6,443 bases of DNA from Bacillota bacterium (GTDB lineage Bacteria; Bacillota; Clostridia; Acetivibrionales; DSM-1351): contig JAEWZA010000377.1 of assembly GCA_023395575.1 (NCBI GenBank), forward strand, positions 1-6,443. Direction: 5' to 3'. Below the pieces are notes generated by a model. The model made no database searches. It had not been told where the DNA came from and was given only the letters and a program-made list of their open reading frames with translations. This document shows, in pieces, positions 5,539 through 6,443 of this stretch; position 1 is the first letter of the stretch; each line of letters begins with the position of its first letter. The position numbers and the translations under genes are program-made.

Positions 5539-6443
5539 CAATTACACCTACCACTAATGAATATCCATCATCTTCATCAAACACAATAGAATTATTGTCA
5601 ATTTTAACACTGACTCCATTAATATCTGCAATAATACCTTGATGTGCCTTCACTGACACTTCCTTTTCACTTACTGTTATACCATTTCCTTCACCCACTG
5701 CTAGAGGTATAATGTCACCAGATCCTCCACCTACAAGTCCTCCATGTGTTTCAATTGTCTGATTAGCTCCTCCGGTTATAACCCACTTACCAGAAGTGCT
5801 ATATGTGTAGTTTTTGTTTTCATCCTCAACGTATACTGCCCAGCCTGTCAATGGTGAATAGAAATCCCAACTTGAGCCATTCCAATCAGCTATTTGTCCT
5901 TCTTTACCACTAAAGATTCCTTCTGCATCAGCCGGTACCAAATATCTGTCATGAAGCTGAGGATTTTGAGGCACAGCCTTGAGCTCCTTAGTTTTTACAC
6001 TGTCCTGCCAATCTAATCCCCTAATTGCATTAAATATCTCTAGTTTTGTTTTCTCTGCAGACCAAAGATCTTCAGGACCTGTACCTGCATCATTAATTTT
6101 TCTATGAATTTCAGGATTTTCAATATGTTCTTTTATTTCAGCTGCAGTTTTAACATTTATACCATCTGATACTTTATTTACATGTCCGTCTGTAATATCC
6201 TCTGATTTCACCTTTTTGTAGTTTACACCATCATCAATATCGTCCAGCGTACCTTTAAGGTCAATCAAAGATGTTGCAGTAAGCTTATGCCAATCCTTAC
6301 CGTCATCAAAATAAAGTATATGTTGCCCCTCACCTGAGTCAACAAAATAAAATCTTCCGCGTGTTCCTGCATTAGGTCTATCTGATAATGTACCTTGCAT
6401 TGCAGCTCCAACTAAATGATTGGAAACGCCATCACCTACATAT
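5522..6443 (-). CDS. Phage-type tail fibre / host-recognition protein (5' end outside window)
   Basis: The reading frame is open to the right edge, so an internal Met at 6400 is not a supported start; 306 residues are visible. It begins YVGDGVSNHL, the usual end of an Mtd_N-like RRGT...GELG...VGDG domain, most of which lies off the window. Then come TLSDRPNAGTRGRFYF and LYFDDGKDWHKL (about 18-54), common in phage tail proteins as a fibre repeat. A polar linker follows. Residues about 143-223 (LDWQDSV...VPQNPQLHDRYLVP...WNGSSWDFYSPLTGWAVYVEDE) resemble DUF2793, found in tail or fibre proteins. A Gly-rich fibre segment (GGLVGGGSG, GNGITVSEKEVSVK; 234-265) and a final beta part ending VIDGGSF suggest a trimeric fibre. 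No enzyme site is visible. The family call is from motif pattern; particle type (prophage, tailocin-like) cannot be told from this piece. Confidence 0.8.
   Translation of the reverse strand, partial: YVGDGVSNHLVGAAMQGTLSDRPNAGTRGRFYFVDSGEGQHILYFDDGKDWHKLTATSLIDLKGTLDDIDDGVNYKKVKSEDITDGHVNKVSDGINVKTAAEIKEHIENPEIHRKINDAGTGPEDLWSAEKTKLEIFNAIRGLDWQDSVKTKELKAVPQNPQLHDRYLVPADAEGIFSGKEGQIADWNGSSWDFYSPLTGWAVYVEDENKNYTYSTSGKWVITGGANQTIETHGGLVGGGSGDIIPLAVGEGNGITVSEKEVSVKAHQGIIADINGVSVKIDNNSIVFDEDDGYSLVVGVIDGGSF

Noticed and set aside
5281..6443. Diversity-generating retroelement target, suggested by the Mtd-like N-terminal domain
   Set aside because: There is no C-type-lectin variable region, template repeat or reverse transcriptase in the window; the N-terminal domain alone is common in phage fibres.

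Overview
The window is AT-rich and is written almost entirely on the minus strand. Shine-Dalgarno sites of the AGGAG type, a consensus-like sigma-A promoter and the protein styles (lipoprotein, large secreted multi-domain protein, phage-type fibre) suggest a low-GC Gram-positive anaerobe, probably a clostridial relative. That assignment is inference from composition and style; there is no rRNA or marker gene here.

Reading in the direction of transcription (right to left): at the right edge is the 3' part of a phage-type tail fibre/host-recognition gene (5522 to beyond 6443). A small gene (5281-5538) overlaps its stop codon and carries the same kind of N-terminal fibre domain, ending in a short basic tail. 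After 49 bases comes a 1556-residue gene (561-5231) encoding a secreted mosaic protein. Its order is: signal peptide, squalene-cyclase-like alpha/alpha toroid repeats, two Ig-like segments, a seven-bladed Vgb/NHL-type propeller with an EF-hand pair inserted in it, a beta-sandwich, a PKD domain, a fibronectin type III domain, a duplicated helical hairpin and a complete six-bladed Kelch propeller. A strong hairpin (505-541) closes this transcription unit.

Past the hairpin, the 403-500 interval holds a good promoter (TTGATT, 17 bp, TATAAT) bracketed by two identical 10-bp repeats. It drives a separate minus-strand lipoprotein gene (402 to beyond position 1) with a DUF4431-like domain.

The three upstream genes are collinear and closely packed, so they may be co-transcribed. 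The fibre-type genes point to a prophage or phage-tail-like module. The giant protein looks like a surface-display or recognition protein with no visible catalytic centre and no visible cell-wall anchor. Whether it belongs to the phage-like module or only lies next to it cannot be settled from this window. The most unusual points are the giant protein's architecture, its 62-residue helical duplication, an exact 20-bp repeat shared by its two different propellers, and a 9-A run in the small gene, past which an alternative frame stays open right up to the giant gene's start codon.
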